Below, piece after piece: positions 51,248 through 64,000 of a DNA stretch of 64,000 bases. The stretch spans positions 112,501 through 176,500 of the forward strand of contig MCFG01000052.1 of assembly GCA_002104895.1 (NCBI GenBank), given 5' to 3'. This DNA comes from Anaeromyces robustus (taxonomy: Eukaryota > Neocallimastigomycota > Neocallimastigomycetes > Neocallimastigales > Neocallimastigaceae). The notes below the pieces were generated by a model, which searched no databases, was not told the origin of the DNA, and saw nothing but the letters and a program-made list of their open reading frames with translations. The position numbers and the translations under genes were made by a program. Numbering within the stretch: the stretch's first letter is position 1; each line of letters opens with the position of its first letter.

Positions 51248-53238
51248 TTTTCTTTTTTTTTTATGATTATTTCTTTCTTCTTTTTTTACATAAATATATA
51301 TAATATAGATTTCATAATAATAAAAAAATAGAAAGAATATAGCCTATAATACCAACATTTAAATAAATAAGAAAAATATCATTTATTATTATTAACTTAA
51401 TATTATAGGATACACTTTTTCAAAATGAAAACAAAAAAGTAAAGAAAAAAAAAATAAAACCGACTAAATTATGATATAAATATATTTACATATTAATTTT
51501 TTGTATTTAATATCAATAATCAATAAATATGTTTGATTATTCGTTCAATAAATACATATAACAAATTGTCACACTAACAAAAAGAAAGCTTAAAATTAAT
51601 GTATTAATGCCAAACCTTATTTATAATTTATACATACATACATTCATATATACATACATACATACATACAATTTACTATTACATTTAATACGTAAAATGT
51701 AAAGTAAAACCAAAGAAAAAATAAAATTCATTAAAAAGAATGGTATATAATTTTTGCTTTTTTTTATTAAAAAAGTTTTTTTATAATAAACATAATAATA
51801 AGTTATTTTTTTTATTAAATATATAAAATTAATTATCACATAATTTCTTTTCATTTTATATTATAATATTAACATTCTTATATTATTATATTTTTATTAA
51901 TTATTTTTTTGAATTTAACAAGTTAATAAAAAAAAATCTTTACATATATATTTACATTTACTTTAATTTATCATTATTTATTAATTAACATAAAACCAAG
52001 ATATTTCTATCGAAATATATATATATATTATAACACATTATTTTTATAAATTATTTGGTATTTAGTGTTAATATTTATTTAAATAAAAATATTAAATATT
52101 TTGATTCATAATTTTTTAATTATTTTGAAAATAATATAATATTAAATAGATTTTTATATATCATAAATGAATATGTTGTAGTGAAAATTTTTTTTTAATA
52201 TTTAAATATATCTAGAAAATGACAAAATTTAAAATATAATATTTATATTATAAATTTTATAAATAAAAAAATTTTAATTGATAATAAATGTATCAGTGGG
52301 TTAGGATTTTATTTATTTATTCATTAATATTTTCTAGATATATTATTATTATTATTAACAGCAATTTTAATTTTTTATAATCGATTTGTAATAATCTATT
52401 TAATATCATTGATATAATCATTAATAAACATACAGCTCATTAATATTACATTAATATATTATTTACTTGAACTAACATTTTATTAATTTACTTCAAAAAT
52501 CATACATAAATAAATAATATTCTTGTTATTTATTAAAAAATAATAATATAATAAAAAAGAGTTATAGATACACTGGTTAAAAAAGAAAAGCGTAATAATA
52601 AATATAGTATTCTAAAACTTTATTTATAATATAATATATTTTTACTTTTAAAAAAATTATTAAAATAAAATTAATTATTATAAATATTATAAATATGGCA
52701 TTCATTTCATACTAACACTAATTATATATAGATATGGAATAATAATACTCTATATAAATTGACATGACCTCATAGTTACAACATATGTTATATACAATAA
52801 AAAGTATTTTTTGAAAAAAAAAAAAAAAAAAAAAAAAAAGTTTAAAATATAATATCATTTGAAATAATCAAACTTCACAATTGAAATAATATATAAAATA
52901 TTATATTATTATATTATATTATTAATTATAATGATCATTTATTAATTTATATTAATAATATATTAGTCTAATTAAATATTAAAATTATTGGTGTAACATG
53001 GAAAAACACTATGACTATAATTATATTTTAAAAAAAAAAAAAATATAATCTTTCTTTAAAAAGTAAAAACAAATATATTAATACTATAAAAAATTTAATT
53101 TATTATATGAAAAAAAAAGTTATGAAATAAGGTTCTTATTTAAATATGGAAAGGTAATTTTAATTTCTATGATATTTTATTGGTATATGTATGAAAAGTG
53201 CTTTATTTATTTTATTATTATTATTATTATAATTATTA

Positions 53239-53278
<40 letters not shown>

Positions 53279-53282
53279 ATTG

Positions 53283-53316
<34 letters not shown>

Positions 53317-53320
53317 ATTG

Positions 53321-53364
<44 letters not shown>

Positions 53365-53871
53365 AATTATTAAAAATTAATATTATTCATTATGTTATAA
53401 AGTATTTTTTAAAGCTATATTACTTTATATTCATTTTGACCTTTATAATATATCTTGTTTACATAATACTATTTTTTGAAACCAAAGAAACAATTTCTAT
53501 TATCCATTAATATTAAACTTTAAATATTTGCTACAATCATATTTTATTTACTGGCTATTCATTTTAACTTTTATATCTTGTTTTGCTTTATATTATTTTT
53601 TGAAACCAAAAAAATAATCTAATATAACATTTATGAAAAAAAAATAAAATATTATTTATTTAATTTATATATTATTTATATAATATGTACTAAATATTCT
53701 TCCTTATAAATAATGACATAATGACATAAATGACATAACAATAAGGTATATAACAAAAAATATATGAATTTAAGGATAATCATGATTATTAAATGTTTCA
53801 TCAATTTTAAAAAATAATAATTTACTAAAATTTTAAAATTTATTTTATATATTGAATATTTATTTATTTAC

Positions 53872-53914
<43 letters not shown>

Positions 53915-55520
53915 TACCTTTAAATAATTGGATTAAAATAATTTCAATTAAGCATATATTAGATTATATTAGTTAATATATATACATAATTGTATAAATG
54001 ATTTAATCCACCTCTATATTCATTATTGAAAAAAAAAGAATAAAAAAACTTTTTTAATATATTTAATTTACTTCGTTACTATAAATATTTTAAATATTAA
54101 GTTACTATATATTATAATATATACTTATATATTATAATATTAACTTATTTAATTACAAATTCGAAATAAACAAACGAAATTTAATACATTAATCTTATAT
54201 AAATAATACTATTTTTATATCATATAAATCCTATCATATATTTTTTAAAAATGACAAAATTTAATTTTATTTTACAAAAAAAAATTAAAGTTAATGATTC
54301 AATTTATATATTGGAATATATTAATATTAATATTAAAATAATATATTGAACATTTAATTAAATTAATAATTAAAATTATTACTATTAAATAATAGATGAA
54401 TGAATGGTAATTAATTAAATAAATTTGTTTAAACTTTCAATAAGCATTATTAAATATATGATATACAATATATTGTAATGTACTGTAATATATAGTATAA
54501 CCGAATAATAATTTTAAACATTAATTATGAAAAGAATATTTAAATACTATTATAATTATAATTATAAATAGTAATTAAATAAAGCAATAAAATATTTAAT
54601 ATCTCTGCTTTTTTTTTTCTTTTTTTAAATGATATTATTTCCAATTAATTTAAGGATAATTAATTATACTAATAATATCATTTAAAAAAATGTATATGAT
54701 AGGATATATATCAAATAATATAATTACAAAAAAAAAAAAATAATATAAAAAAAATTACATTATAAATATAATAGTAATTAAAAAGTATTATTTTTATATA
54801 TTAATCGTTTAAATACTTTTATCTAAAATATTTTAAAATATTTAAACAAGTTATAAATAAATATTATTAGCTTATAAAAATTCTTATTTATTTATTATTC
54901 TTTTTATATAAAAAAATATAATATTTAAAAATAGTACATATATAGGTGTATAATAAAAATAATTATTCCAAGACTGGTAATTATTCTAATATGTATATAT
55001 TAGAATAATTACCGAAAATATATATATTTTTATGAAATTATTAAATTCAAAAGAATAATAATGAATAATTATTAAATAATTATACAATCGTTCAGTATTC
55101 ATGATTATTAGAATAAATCATAATTATTTATGTGATTAATTATAAATAAAAATAATTTTTTTGAGGGAATTACTAATGTGATAGATTATGAATTATGTAT
55201 ATATATATTAGGGAATGAAACATCTGATAATTATATGACATTTTAAATATTAATTAATTATTACCTCAATATAATACGTATTTATTGTTTTTTGTTTTGT
55301 TATTTTTTTATAATTTTTTGTTGTTTTTATTTTTTTTATTAATAATAATATTATTATTATTTTAATGATTATAAGTAATTCTTTTACTATTAATGTCACA
55401 AATTTTTACAATCAATAAAATTAAAAATTATCATTCAACTATATATAATATATTAATTTATATTAAAATCAATATATTAAATTATTAATAATATAATAAT
55501 GAAATAGTATAATATATAAT

Positions 55521-55671
<151 letters not shown>

Positions 55672-56044
55672 AAATAATTAATATTATGAAATTTTATAAC
55701 AATTTTTTTGTATTTTTTTATAAATTTAAAATACTATATATATTTATTAAATAATGTACTTCTGATAAAGTGAAAAACTTGAAAAAATATAACAATAACT
55801 GTTAATATATTATAATTTTATTAAATTCAATAAAGTTGACGTACAAATTGTGTGCCATAAAAAAAAAAAAAAATTATAATTTTATTAATTCTTTGTTAAT
55901 GATTTAATAAATATTAAAATATTAATATAAATAAATTTTTTATATATTAAAATTAATTATAAATTATAAAGTTTTTTTGTCATTAGCATTAACAATAAAT
56001 GGCGTTAATCACCCTCCCCTCCATAATAAATCTTATGAAGTTTG

Positions 56045-56076
56045 TACTCTATAAAATAAAAACTCTTTATAGAGTA
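56045..56076. repeat. 11-bp perfect inverted repeat
   Basis: TACTCTATAAA (56045-56055) and TTTATAGAGTA (56066-56076) are exact complements separated by 10 bases. They follow the GC-richer patch at 56001-56032. Confidence 0.8.
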
Positions 56077-56168
56077 TATACAAAAATTCATTTATGATAA
56101 ACTTATGATAATAATAATGTAAAATAGTTACTTTTCTTTTTTTAATATTATCATATTATAATAATGTA

Positions 56169-56294
56169 TAATATTTATTTATTTCTTTCTTTATTTCTTT
56201 ATTTCTTTATTTCTTTCTTTATTTCTTTATTTCTTTATTTATTTATTTATTTCTTTATTTATTTATTTATTTCTTTATTTATTTATTTATTTAC

Positions 56295-56325
<31 letters not shown>

Positions 56326-56330
56326 TATTT
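56169..56330. repeat. Mixed (TTTC/TTTA)n array
   Basis: Tetranucleotide array in which TTTC units alternate with TTTA runs and then decay to pure TTTA. The Leu/Phe/Ile-rich frame over it is a repeat artefact. Confidence 0.92.
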
Positions 56331-59300
56331 ACATATTTATTCTATTAAAAAGTGAAAAAACATATAAATAATAATAAAAAGTGTTGATGAAATTTTAAGG
56401 AATATTCTTGGCAATATATAGGAATTATGACCTAAATACATAATTTTATATTAGCAATAATTAGTATATAATTTACAATATTGATTAAATCTATTATAAG
56501 CCACATAATAAAAATATCAAATACATGAACTATTTTATTAAAATAAATTATTTTTAAAAATTATTATAAAAAATTATATAAAAACATCTTGTGTTTAGTG
56601 GCTGAGTCATACACTATCTTTTTTTTTTTAATAAGAGCTAAAATAGTTTTACTTAGGAATTCTATTTAATAAATTACTTTTCTATGTCATTATCACTTAT
56701 ATTATTATATTATGATTATAAGGATACATATATTTTTTTCTCAAAAAAAAAAAAAAAAAAAAATATTATATAAGTAAAAGAACATACTTAACATTATTTA
56801 ATATATTATTATTAAGTTTTAATCATACTTTATTAAATTCCTGCTAATATTAATAAATATCAATAAAATATAAATTCGTTTTTTAATAAATAATAATTGA
56901 TTAATGTCAAATTTTTATAAATAAATAATATAAATAAAAAATTAACGAATGAGAAAACAGCTTTATTGATATTTAAAAATAAAAAAATATAAATATTTGT
57001 AATACAACCAAGATCAAATGATAAAGCATAGAAATTATTAAATATATATGAAAAAAATGATTTCTTATTAACAATAAATAATTATTATAAATACCAAATA
57101 ATATTAACAAAATCACTCCTTATTATATTACATGCCAAAATAATGATTTTAAAATATTAATTATATCATATAACAATAAATATTAATATAACAATAAATA
57201 TTAAAACATATTATTGTTTAATTTTTTATTAATGATCTTTTAAAAATAATGAAATTTAGAAAAAAAATATTATATATAAAATAAAACTCTCTTAATATTC
57301 ATAAAAATTTATAATATTTCTTTATCTTACCATATTTTAGCCTAATAAATAATTTAATAATTGGTAAGTTATAATTTTTAAAAATATATATTTTTTATTA
57401 TATTATATGATGTTATATTATATTGTATTATATTGTATTGTATTGTATTATTATATTATATTATATTATTATAATTATTGTTTATTATTTATTATTTATT
57501 ATTTAATAATCATTATTTGATAATATTTAATATTTTAATGATATTTTAAAATTTTTTTTAATTTTTTTTAATTTTTATTTTAATATATTATTTATTAATT
57601 TTATATGTATATTTTATTTATTTATAATCAATTGATACAATAATATATAAAATTAAATTTAATATAAATTATATAATATATATTATATTATATAATATAT
57701 TATGAATTTATTTTTTTAAAAAAACTAAAAAATAAAAACAATTAATAAAATTTTATTTATAATATTTTTGCTAATTTATTTTTATAATAATGATACTTAA
57801 AGTTATATATATTGTAATATATTATATTATATACTAATAATTTGTGGACTATTTATTTTTATTAATTAATATATTAATATAAAATCCATCTCTGTCATTA
57901 GATGATATAATAATAATTAGCATCATCCTAAAATGAGCTAATAAAATAATAAATAAAGTTATTAATCTATAATAACTATATAGGTGATTTATTTAATTAT
58001 TATTTTTTCACTCATTCATTTACTTTATCGATTTATTTAACTAATATTTACTTATTTATTCATCTAAACATATTAAAAAAGTTTTTTTTTTTTTTTTTTT
58101 GTATGTTCAGTTCGTTAAAAAAAAAAAGTTTAAAAGGTCATATTACATCTCTATTATATAATAAAATATATTATAAATATATTATAAATATATTATAATA
58201 TAATAAATTATATAGAATTTTAATATCAAAAATAAAATAAAATATTTTTATTATAAAATATGATTTAATATAAAATATATAAAATAAAAAATAAATAATA
58301 ACAATAAATATATAATATAATTGATAATTCAATTATTTTAATAATAATAATAAATAAGAATTTTGTTATATAATATTTAATAATCATTTACTATATTTTG
58401 ATAATAATTATTACAAATATTCAAATATTTTAATTATCAATTGATTTATTTACCTAATATTAAGTAAATAAATCATCAGTAGGTGTGTTGTTTTCCTGAA
58501 ATAATTTTATTAATAAATATTATACTAAAATAATAAATAATAACAATTATAAATATTAAATATAAAATTTTTTATTAATATTTTAATATTTTTTTTTTTT
58601 CATATTCAATATTTTCATTATTAAAATATTAATTTTTATATATAAGCATAATTAATATATTAACTTTTTTTTCTTTTTTTTTTTTTCTTTTTTCACTTTT
58701 CTTTTAAATTAAAATAAAAGAAATTAATTTATATATATATAATTTCTAAATGAAAATACATAATAAACTAAAGAATTATCAAAAACAATATAAATATATA
58801 AAAAAAAATAGCATAATACCATATCCTTATTAAATATATATCTATTAATAAAAAAAACTTAATAAAAGGTATTTATATGAAATTTCAGAATTATCAAAGA
58901 ATATATAATTTAAAATATTATTAATAAATAAAAAGTAAATTATAAAATTGAGGAAAACACTGGAAAAAAATAAAAAAATAAAATAAAATAAAATAACATA
59001 TAAAAATATATATACATAAATTTTTTAAACATTCTAATAATAATATATTTTAATAATGGTTCAATTTTTAAATATTTCTTTAATTAATGTTAAATAAGTA
59101 AATATTTAGAATATATAAAATATTATAATTGTGTAATATTATTTTAAAATATATATAAATAATTTTAAATTATATGGAATACAATATGTATTAAGTAATA
59201 AAAAGATAAAAATAAAACGATAGAAAATTCAAATTAAAAAATGTTTATATATAATGTTCATAATTGTTATAAGTCTTTATATTAAAATTAAATAAAAAAA

Positions 59301-59921
59301 CAAAAATAAATAATTGAGAAAAAATATGTAAATAGTAATAAATTTATTGTTATAATTCAAAAATAAATTTATTTATAATATATATATATAAAGTAAAAAG
59401 TGTTATTCGAATTATAATAAAATAAAAAAGAAAGTTGAAAATTCTATATATATACTTCTTTTGATATTAATTAGTCAGATATAAACAAAAAATAGACAAG
59501 TCTTAAAGTTTTATGAAAATAAAATAGTAAAATTAGTGAATAAAAATATAATTATAGAAATTGAATTAACTTAATAATATTTTAAATATGAAATAATAAA
59601 AATCCCACTTTAAATATTTTGATATATATTATAAACACAAACTCAATATAGTAAATGTACAAAATAAAATAAAATATATAAAATAATAATTTATAAAACA
59701 CAAAAAAAAAAAAAAAATAAAGAAAGAAAAACAAAATAATAAACGAAAAATATTAATATTAATATAAAAAAAAAAAAAAAAAAAAAAAATAATAATTAAA
59801 ATAGTTGGGTTTTTTTTTTATTCTATTTCATCATATAATAAATATAATACTTATATACTAATTTTATAATATAAAGCATATTCAATTATTTTTTAAAACA
59901 TACACACATTAAACAGAAAAA

Positions 59922-62005
59922 ATGACCACAACATTACCTATGATAGTGCCTTCTCTGACGCCTACTTCCTCTCCGACAAGGAAGTCGGATAACTACAATG
60001 ATAACAATACTTTACTTTCCTTAAATAATAATCAAAATACTACACCAATTTCCTCTTATCTAAATTCCAATAAAACACCAGTAACGCCAGACTCATGTAA
60101 CTCTTCCTCCTTTACTAATAAGCTACCAAAAATAAAACTTATTTTAAAATTACCTACTTCTTCTTCAAATTCCCCTAAAGAACGTACAGGTTCAAAAACG
60201 ACATCTTTATTACATAAGCCAATTAATATACCACCTTCGGCTTCCTCTGCAAATAATCTTATAAATAAATCCTCATTAAAATCACCGTCACAAACCGTAT
60301 TAATGATTGATGAAATAATGAATACTCTTTTTGATACCACTGAAATATTATTAAGAAGAAGTAAAAATAGTGATAATAGTCAACGTAAAAATAAAAAACA
60401 TAGTGATGATACCTCAAAATCAAAAACAAAAAATACTAAATTAAGAAAAGTACGTTCTAATACAAATAAAATAAAAAAGACACCTGTAAAGTATTCACCT
60501 TCCAAAAAAATTAATAAGAAAAAGCAAACTTCAAATCAAGAAAATAATGTAAATATCTTATCCAATGATAATAATACTATCGAATCAAATGATTTATCTA
60601 AAACTAATAATATAATTAAAGAAGATGAATCGAAATTTTCAATATCTTCTTCTACTTCTTCTATATCTACCCTTTCACTAACATCGAATATAGATACTAC
60701 TTCTAATTCTTCATTAACATTACCAAAATCAAATGATAACAATGATAATATATCCAATTCTACATCAGCATCAGCAACCACTGATCCTTCAAATCAATCT
60801 TTTAAATTAAAAAAGATAAAATTTATTTATAATGCCAATGAAGAAGAAGGAGGAAAACGTAAAAGAAAATCTGGTAATCAAAAAACTTCCTCTCCAAAGA
60901 AAAAAAGAGGAGAGATAAATATAAGTAATGAAGAAAATGTAAATACTTTATCATTATCAAAAAATTTATATGTTAATAATAATAATAATAATGATGCTGA
61001 TAATAATAATAATAATAATAATTCATTAACAACTATATCAATGGAACATGATGCTGATTTGGATGTAGATTCCAAACAAGCAAAGAAAAAAGGTAGAAAA
61101 AGAGCTTCCCCAACAAAGAAAACTACAAAATCTACAAAAACCAAAAAAATTAATGAATCTATTCTACCTGTAAATCAAAAATCACCACCACAACGTTCTC
61201 CAAAACTTGAACCACAAACTAAATCTTATCAAATGTCAAAATTAGACAGTAAAAATGTAAATGTAAATACCTCCTCATCATATAATAATAATAATAATTC
61301 AAAATCAAATTCACCTTCTACTACTACTTCTTCTACTACTACACCTCTTTCTTCACCTTCTGATCCTTCCTCAAAATCTACCTTTAAATTAAATCTTACT
61401 TATACACCTTCTTTCATAAATAAAAATGATAACAGTAGATTTAATTCTTATCTTTCTTCTGTAAAAAGTAAAAATAGTTATGTTCATTCTCCTTTAACTA
61501 ATTCTTTCACTTTTGATCAAACTCAAAATAGTATAATATCAAATTCATCATATAATACCAATGAATATATCCCATCAAAATTAGGTATAAGTACTACTAT
61601 CTATGATCCTAATAGTTTTAAAATTAATAAACCTCAAATAAGTCCTACTAATCAAATATTAAATAATAATCTTTGGAAGAAAAAGAGTAAAAATATAAAT
61701 TCTAAAAAAGTTCCAACAATCTCCAATAATGCCAATAATAATAATAAATCAAAAAAGGAAAAAATTAGTATTATTGATGTATTAAAACGTGAAAGTCAAC
61801 TTTTTACTTCTTCATCGAAAAAACTCCATTCAAAATCCTCTATTTCATCTTATTATGGTAAACCTTCTCTTAGACGTTTTTCAAGTATTATTGATGAAGC
61901 AAAAATAATAAAACCTTTATCTATTGAATCTAATACTTCAAATGCTTCCTCTATTATTTCTACAACAAAATCTATTATAACATCTTCTTACCGTGATGAT
62001 ACCAA

Positions 62006-62042
<37 letters not shown>

Positions 62043-63255
62043 CTTATTATTAAAAATAAAAATAAATCTATTAAACAATTAAAGGATGAAAAAATTCCTA
62101 CAACTCGTGTTAAATCTTTCTCTACACCAGCTTCTCCAAAGAATTTATCTGAAGATTCCTTAAGAACAAAAGCACATTCCTATATTCAACGTTCTTTAAC
62201 CACATGTAGTTCTTTAACCAAAAAATTTGAATTTCATTCTATTCTTGGTTATGGTTCAAATGGTGTTGTATTGGGAGCTAGAAGACGTTCAGATAATTTA
62301 GAAGTGGCTATTAAATATATTTATAAAACTCCTTCATCAAAAGTTTGTGAAGAAGTTAATATTTTAAAAGAAGTTTCCCCACATCCATCCATTATACGTT
62401 ATATTGATTCCTTTGAAGATAATAATTGTATTTATTTAATTACTGAAAAATCAGGTAGTTCTTGGGTTCCAAGTGAAGATTCTAATCAAATTTTAACATG
62501 TGAATCTTCAACTACCGGTCGTATAGTACTTTATTCTACCACTTGTAATACAAGTTCACTTTTTGATTATATTGAATTAAATGGTTGTGTACCTCCACCA
62601 GAACAAAAACGTATGTTCAAAGCTATTGCTGAAGCTGTTTATGCTCTTCATTCTCATAATATTGTTCATGGCGATATTAAAGAAGAAAATATTTTAATTG
62701 ATGCTAATCATCATCCAAAACTTTGTGATTTTGGACATGCTCGTCATATTGGTAATAATGCACCACCTCATTTTGCTGTTTATGGTACATTAGAATTAAG
62801 TGCCCCAGAATTAATGCCAAATTTAAATGTACCAGCTCATTTAACTAAAACCCATGTAGTTAAACGTTATAATGGTATGGCACAAGATATTTGGGCTTTA
62901 GGTTTAGTACTTTATACGATGACTCATGGAGAATTACCATTAAATCATTCTAAAGTTATAAGTAAAGAAATTGATTTAACTTCCACAAAATATAAAGAAT
63001 ATCCTTGTTCTTATAATAGTAATCTTAATAAAGGTAATAAAAAATAATAATAATAATAATAATAATAAAATAAAGTATAATTAAAAAAAAATTATTATAA
63101 TTAAATTATAATTAAATATTAATAATAATAATAATAATAATAATAATTATAATTATAATTATAATTTAATATATAAATATATATATAAAAATTCAATATT
63201 AATTTTTTTTTTTTTTTTTGTTTTTTTTTTTTTTGTTTTTTTTTTTTTTATTTTT

Positions 63256-63290
<35 letters not shown>

Positions 63291-63425
63291 TTTATTTTTT
63301 TACTATGTATATTATAAAAATAATTAGATTGTGTTCATTTAATTAGACGAATGTTGACAGTGGATATGAAAAAGAGAGCAACTATTAAAGAAATTTTAAA
63401 TCATCCATGGTTAAAGAAGAAATAA
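59922..63425 (+). CDS. CAMK-like Ser/Thr protein kinase with long disordered N-terminus and non-RD catalytic loop
   Basis: Two exons, 59922-63033 and 63328-63425, phase-consistent, 1,069 residues. Residues 1-760 are disordered and Ser/Thr/Asn/Lys-rich, with basic clusters such as GGKRKRKSG and KKKGRKRASPTKK that resemble nuclear-localisation signals, plus short AAT-coded Asn runs. The kinase domain (about 765-1065) has Gly-loop GYGSNGVVLG, catalytic Lys in VAIKYIYK, catalytic loop HGDIKEENILID, DFG as CDFGHARHIG, activation-segment end GTLELSAPEL and DIWALGLVLYTMTHGELP. The last exon supplies LIRRMLTVDMKKRATIKEIL and NHPWLKKK, followed by TAA. The catalytic loop is HGD instead of HRD, so activation-loop control probably differs from RD kinases. 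A segment between the hinge and helix D (SSWVPSEDSNQIL onward) is longer than usual. No specific subfamily was recognised. Confidence 0.92.
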
Positions 63426-63519
63426 AAATTTTAATATCAAAATAACAATAACAATATAAAAAAAAAAATTACTGGAAAAATATAATTATTAGATATAGAT
63501 AAGAAGGCCTACAATATTT

Positions 63520-63559
<40 letters not shown>

Positions 63560-63749
63560 CGTTTAACATTTCATCGATTAACTGCAATAATTATAGTAAT
63601 ATTATTATTCTTTTTAATTTTTTTTTTTTTTTTTTCTTTCTTTTATTTTCATTTATTATCTTTTTATTCTTTTTTATTACAAATTATTATAAAATATTTT
63701 ATATTATCTTATTAATAATAATATAATATATATTATTGTTATATAAAAG

Positions 63750-63780
<31 letters not shown>

Positions 63781-64000
63781 GCATTATCCTAGAATATATA
63801 TAAATACAACTATTTATATATATATATATACATATATAATGATATATTTTAATTTATTTTAATCTATTCATAACTTCATTTCATTGAATTAAATAATAAT
63901 TTACATATTAAATAATAATAAGTATAAAAACTCTATTATAAAAATATTAACTCTAAGAATAATTATAAAAAAATTTTTGTATCAATAATAATAATATTAA
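63426..64000. other. 3' flank of the kinase gene
   Basis: A/T-rich sequence with three long homopolymer runs (A at about 63523-63558, T at about 63617-63635, A at about 63754-63780). No further gene begins before the window ends. Confidence 0.7.

Noticed and set aside
56595-56610. TGAGTCA bZIP-type site in the large gap
   Set aside because: A single 7-base match far from any gene start has no support as a functional site.

Overview
The window is nuclear DNA from a very AT-rich eukaryote. Genes are intron-dense, intergenic gaps run to 9 kb, and microsatellites (TTTA, TTTTA, TTATA, ATT/AAT) are abundant. An Rsc7/Swp82 chromatin-remodelling domain points to a fungus. The base composition and the AAT-coded poly-asparagine tracts resemble anaerobic gut fungi (Neocallimastigomycota). 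That assignment is inference; no rRNA or other marker lies in the window.

Eight protein-coding genes can be read. They were assembled by hand from GT..AG junctions that keep reading phase. From left to right: (1) DRG2/Rbg2-type GTPase, minus strand, 3' end outside the window; (2) long-chain acyl-CoA synthetase, single exon, plus; (3) an 11-exon, 1,207-residue protein joining AT-hooks, an Rsc7/Swp82 domain, a PHF10/DPF-type double PHD finger and a further zinc module, plus; (4) a 19-exon HAUS5-like augmin subunit, plus; (5) an 18-exon, 2,401-residue KIF12-like kinesin with a 1,300-residue repeat-rich N-terminal extension, minus; (6) a PPTC7/Ptc7-type PP2C phosphatase with a long acidic N-terminus and a charged insert in the catalytic domain, plus; (7) a 14-exon YME2-type mitochondrial inner-membrane protein, minus; (8) a two-exon CAMK-like protein kinase with a non-RD catalytic loop, plus.

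There is no operon-like organisation, and most neighbours look functionally unrelated. The one thematic pair is HAUS5 and the kinesin, convergent neighbours that both act on microtubules. The gaps at 7.8-14.6, 37.6-40.7 and 51.2-59.9 kb hold only A/T-rich sequence and simple repeats, with no gene I can support.

Points to follow up: the fused Rsc7-DPF architecture; phase-critical microexons of 11, 13 and 17 nt and a 4-nt first coding exon; a YME2 gene in what may be a lineage with no organelle genome; a frame break in the phosphatase that coincides with a -1 slippery heptamer; a one-base frame break in an A8 run at the start of HAUS5; and a 37-copy 39-bp coding minisatellite with 156-bp higher-order units in the kinesin.
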